Source of the DNA: an uncultured Ruminiclostridium sp.
Lineage (GTDB): Bacteria > Bacillota > Clostridia > Oscillospirales > Ruminococcaceae
Reading direction: 5' to 3'
NCBI GenBank assembly: GCA_910585505.1
Contig: CAJUFF010000139.1
Span: 1 to 7,922 of the forward strand
Length of the DNA stretch: 7,922 bases
The stretch's first letter is position 1; each line of letters begins with the position of its first letter. The position numbers and the translations under genes were made by a program. Shown one piece after another: positions 6,106 to 7,922 of this stretch. Below the pieces are notes generated by a model. It saw nothing but the letters and a program-made list of their open reading frames with translations, was not told where the DNA came from and ran no database searches.

Positions 6106-6144
6106 ATGTCATTTTTTGAAGTGAAAAATGCCCGCCATTATTAG
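6106..6144 (+). CDS. 12-residue mini-ORF with near-perfect Shine-Dalgarno (leader peptide or gene remnant)
   Basis: AAGGAGGT (6094-6101) stands four bases before ATG, the best binding site in the whole window. Only 12 codons follow: MSFFEVKNARHY, then TAG. It is too short for most ORF finders. The opening MSxxEVKN is how many ABC transporter ATPases begin, so this may be the stub of a decayed ABC gene. However, no Walker A motif (GxxGxGKST) is visible in any frame downstream. The alternative is a translated leader peptide, since the binding site can be partly paired in a small hairpin and a terminator-like structure follows at 6327-6379. No clear promoter is seen upstream. There is no run of a single amino-acid codon that would suggest classical attenuation. 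Confidence 0.35.
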   Translation: MSFFEVKNARHY

Positions 6145-6258
6145 AAATTGTGCAAATTGCGACTTACATACAGCCCATAGTCTTATTATAATTTTACCAT
6201 AAATGAAACCTAAAATCAATAGTTTTTTGCAGTTATTGCATAAAATAAAGCCAAAGTT

Positions 6259-6286
6259 TGTATAGCTGTTCTGTGCATTTTTACAA
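6259..6286 (-). promoter_or_regulatory. Candidate - strand promoter toward the EAL operon
   Basis: On the - strand TTGTAA (plus 6281-6286) and TATACA (plus 6259-6264) are 16 bases apart, with matches of 4/6 and 4/6. If used, it would give a leader of about 390 bases before the EAL gene. No better-matched promoter was found closer to 5860. Low confidence because AT-rich DNA yields such pairs by chance. Confidence 0.22.
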
Positions 6287-6326
6287 TGAAATTCATTTGC
6301 ATACAACACATATGCCTTTCTACAAA

Positions 6327-6379
6327 CCGTTTTTTGGCGGAAAACACCGTCGGATTTTTTCCCGTGAATTAAAAAACGG
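6327..6379 (+). terminator. Terminator-like nested hairpin
   Basis: CCGTTTTTT (6327-6335) and AAAAAACGG (6371-6379) are perfect 9-bp inverted copies. Inside, GGCGG (6336-6340) pairs with CCGTC (6347-6351, one G-U) around AAAACA, followed after three bases by T6 (6355-6360). The inner stem plus T run could end a + strand transcript that covers the mini-ORF at 6106. The outer arms would compete with or enclose it. It lies upstream of the strong promoter at 6437, so it is not part of that leader. Confidence 0.4.
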
Positions 6380-6436
6380 AGAAAAAAGAAATAAGGCTGC
6401 TTTACAAATTAAAATCACATTTTGCACATATAACCA

Positions 6437-6465
6437 TTGACATTTTTCTTTAATAATGATAAAAT
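6437..6465 (+). promoter_or_regulatory. Strong sigma-A promoter of the N-terminal zinc-ribbon gene
   Basis: A perfect -35 box TTGACA (6437-6442) and -10 box TAAAAT (6460-6465, 5/6) are separated by exactly 17 bases. Transcription would begin near 6472, about 65 bases before the ATG at 6536. This is the best promoter in the window and suggests that the downstream gene is well transcribed in growing cells. Confidence 0.8.
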
Positions 6466-6535
6466 AATTAGTATATGCAATGCCGATTAAAAATATAATA
6501 TATACATCCTTCTCAAACGAAAGGAGTTTATTCAT

Positions 6536-7819
6536 ATGACTACGGAAACAATAAGATGTCCCGGCTGCGGTGAAGAAATACTTCAGGATGTCGAAAACTG
6601 CCCCTACTGCGACGCGCCTATCAGCGTGATAATGAACAACGACATATCCGGCGCTCCAATAGACAACAGCGCCGCCATTGACGCTATGCTCCGCTCTGCG
6701 TCACAGTTTATGGAGGAAAGCGAATCTCTCGGTCTTGGTGAGCTTGACATTTTTGACGAAGATGATGAAGATGATCAAAAAGAGGAAGTATTCAAAAAGG
6801 TAACCCTTAAAGAACTTCCCCCCGAATTGTCCGAGACTCAGAAGGATGAAATAGAAGCGGGAGGCGTAATAAATCTCACACCGGAAGAAGAATCGGTTCC
6901 CGCACCCGCCACTCCGCCCGCACCGCAAAAAAAACGCGGCAAACAAAAGAAGACGTCCGTAAGCTCCGACGGCTTCAAAGAACTGGAACCAAAAAACGGC
7001 GCTCCCGCCGCTGCGACGGCTCCGGCTCAACCGTCTCAGTCTTCCGGCTCCAAGTCGGCTGCCGAACACACGTCGGATAACCCTGCCGAAGCTCAAAAAA
7101 AGGAAAATGGGGAAAACAGTACAAATAACGAGCCGATGTTATACGAAGTTGACGAAAAAGGAAAACCCATAAAGCCTAAAAAACCCAAAAAAGAAAAAAA
7201 GAAAAAAGAAAAAGTCGAACGCCCTCAAAAAATCAAAAAAGAAAAGACAAAATCATCTCCTACCGGAGGCGTAATTGCAGCCGTTATAGCTTTGGCAGTG
7301 GGACTTTGCGGAGGTTATTTCGGGAAAATGTTTTTATTCCCGGATCTGCCAAGCCCGGAATGTCAAAATTTTGCTCAAAAGGCTGTGAATGCCGCTGTGG
7401 AAGAAGTCGCGGGAGCAAAGGAACTGTACATAGCGGAAGCATACGTTAAAGACGGCGCTTTTTCGTCCCAGTGTATTTTCAGAGCCTTGACTCAAAACGA
7501 GTCCGATGTATCCTCGGAATGGTTCAGAGTAAAAATCGACCATGATACCGAAAAAACGAACGTATATTTTGAACTGAGTCCGGATGAATACGATCGCCTG
7601 AGAAACTCCGAAAACAGCGAAGACAGAGCCAAGGCTGCGGTGCTGAAAAGCAACCAGAACGAACTCGACCGCTGCATAAGCGAAATGAAAGCGGGCGACG
7701 GCTGGAGCTCAGCAAACATCTCGCTTATCAATAACAGCCTTCACCCATATACCGAAGTAACTGCGGCACCCGAAGAAACATCGTCGGCAGAAAAAGAAAC
7801 CTCTGAAGAAGCCGAGTAA
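6536..7819 (+). CDS. Single-pass membrane protein with N-terminal zinc ribbon and long disordered linker (unrecognised)
   Basis: I do not recognise this 427-residue protein as a named family. An N-terminal zinc ribbon has CPGC at 8-11 and CPYC at 22-25. An acidic stretch follows (DEDDEDD around 74-80). A Pro/Ala/Ser-rich, probably disordered region (about 120-200) leads to a very Lys-rich segment (208-239). One transmembrane helix lies at about 245-268, beginning GGVIAAVIALAVG. The positive-inside rule places the Lys-rich part and the ribbon in the cytoplasm and residues 270-427 outside. The outer part has three cysteines (276, 313, 380), mixed alpha/beta-like sequence and a Ser/Glu/Thr-rich tail. 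AAGGAG at 6521-6526 is well placed for the ATG. The gene has its own strong promoter and no close neighbour in the window. A sensor, scaffold or envelope-stress role is possible but unproven. Confidence 0.88.
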   Translation: MTTETIRCPGCGEEILQDVENCPYCDAPISVIMNNDISGAPIDNSAAIDAMLRSASQFMEESESLGLGELDIFDEDDEDDQKEEVFKKVTLKELPPELSETQKDEIEAGGVINLTPEEESVPAPATPPAPQKKRGKQKKTSVSSDGFKELEPKNGAPAAATAPAQPSQSSGSKSAAEHTSDNPAEAQKKENGENSTNNEPMLYEVDEKGKPIKPKKPKKEKKKKEKVERPQKIKKEKTKSSPTGGVIAAVIALAVGLCGGYFGKMFLFPDLPSPECQNFAQKAVNAAVEEVAGAKELYIAEAYVKDGAFSSQCIFRALTQNESDVSSEWFRVKIDHDTEKTNVYFELSPDEYDRLRNSENSEDRAKAAVLKSNQNELDRCISEMKAGDGWSSANISLINNSLHPYTEVTAAPEETSSAEKETSEEAE

Positions 7820-7922
7820 AATCCCATACAAGCAAAAAATATTTTTATAATTTACGGCATATAAATTAAGGCAACACCGCACAAAGATTGTCGTGCAGAC
7901 GCGCAGTCAGCTTTTTCGTCAG
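7820..7922. other. Gene-free tail after the last CDS
   Basis: It begins AT-rich, with AATTTA/TAAATT as a 6-bp inverted pair (about 7850-7868), and then switches at about 7870 to GC-richer sequence with a small GCAC/GTGC hairpin. No convincing terminator with a T run is seen directly after the stop codon. The change in composition suggests that a different element or repeat begins here and continues past the window. Confidence 0.3.

Larger units (their letters stand above)
5861..6535. other. 675-bp AT-rich divergent intergenic region
   Basis: This region separates the - strand EAL gene from the + strand zinc-ribbon gene. It holds the 10-bp palindrome at 5954, a hairpin at 6061-6084, a 12-codon ORF at 6106 with a strong binding site, a candidate - strand promoter at 6259-6286, a terminator-like hairpin at 6327-6379 and a strong + strand promoter at 6437-6465. 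Longer open frames on the - strand (63 and 66 codons) have no binding site or protein-like composition. No known riboswitch or structural RNA could be recognised. The length and the amount of secondary structure leave room for an unannotated small RNA. Confidence 0.6.

Noticed and set aside
5861..6110. c-di-GMP riboswitch upstream of the EAL gene
   Set aside because: I looked for the conserved GEMM-type core and its tetraloop-receptor pattern on the - strand and did not find them.
5921..6309. Two - strand ORFs of 63 and 66 codons in the intergenic region
   Set aside because: They lack binding sites and have composition typical of AT-rich noncoding DNA. One of them runs antisense through the mini-ORF binding site.
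6701..7096. 131-codon - strand ORF
   Set aside because: It is antisense to the low-complexity linker of the zinc-ribbon membrane protein, and its Arg/Gly/Phe-rich translation mirrors that bias.

Overview
The window looks like chromosomal DNA of a low-to-mid GC Gram-positive bacterium, probably a gut-type Clostridia member (Oscillospiraceae/Ruminococcaceae-like). This is inferred from AAGGAGG-type ribosome binding sites, sigma-A-like promoters, a pyridoxamine kinase closely resembling clostridial ones, a DUF402 protein, and several zinc-ribbon/membrane proteins of a kind common in that group. No rRNA, tRNA, CRISPR array, transposase or phage gene is visible.

Layout. (1) Positions 1-2480, + strand: two unrecognised membrane proteins that each end in a four-cysteine zinc ribbon (144-974 and 1125-1658), then a soluble DUF402-family protein (1757-2386) and a good intrinsic terminator (2431-2480). 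(2) Positions 2480-2795: a gene-free island of nested inverted repeats. A perfect 16-bp hairpin, an 11-bp inverted repeat and a palindromic unit of about 100 bp share terminus-like TAATACTAAT motifs, which suggests tandem small non-autonomous mobile elements. (3) Positions 2787-5860, - strand: a two-gene operon. A membrane-anchored PAS-PAS-degenerate GGDEF-EAL cyclic-di-GMP phosphodiesterase (3641-5860) overlaps a pyridoxal/pyridoxamine kinase (2787-3644) by 4 bp (ATGA). (4) Positions 5861-6535: a 675-bp AT-rich intergenic region with several hairpins, a 12-codon ORF behind a near-perfect Shine-Dalgarno, a terminator-like hairpin and a strong sigma-A promoter. (5) Positions 6536-7819, + strand: a single-pass membrane protein with an N-terminal zinc ribbon, a long acidic/Pro-Ala/Lys-rich linker and a C-terminal extracytoplasmic region. 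(6) A 103-bp tail with no gene.

The two operons are convergent, with the palindrome island between their 3' ends. The EAL gene and the last zinc-ribbon gene are divergent and share the 675-bp region. Three of the six long genes pair zinc ribbons with membrane segments, but nothing in the sequence proves they act together. The most unusual items are the palindrome island, the ATGA fusion of c-di-GMP turnover to vitamin B6 kinase expression, and the mini-ORF with its structured surroundings. I did not find a system that I can call new with confidence.
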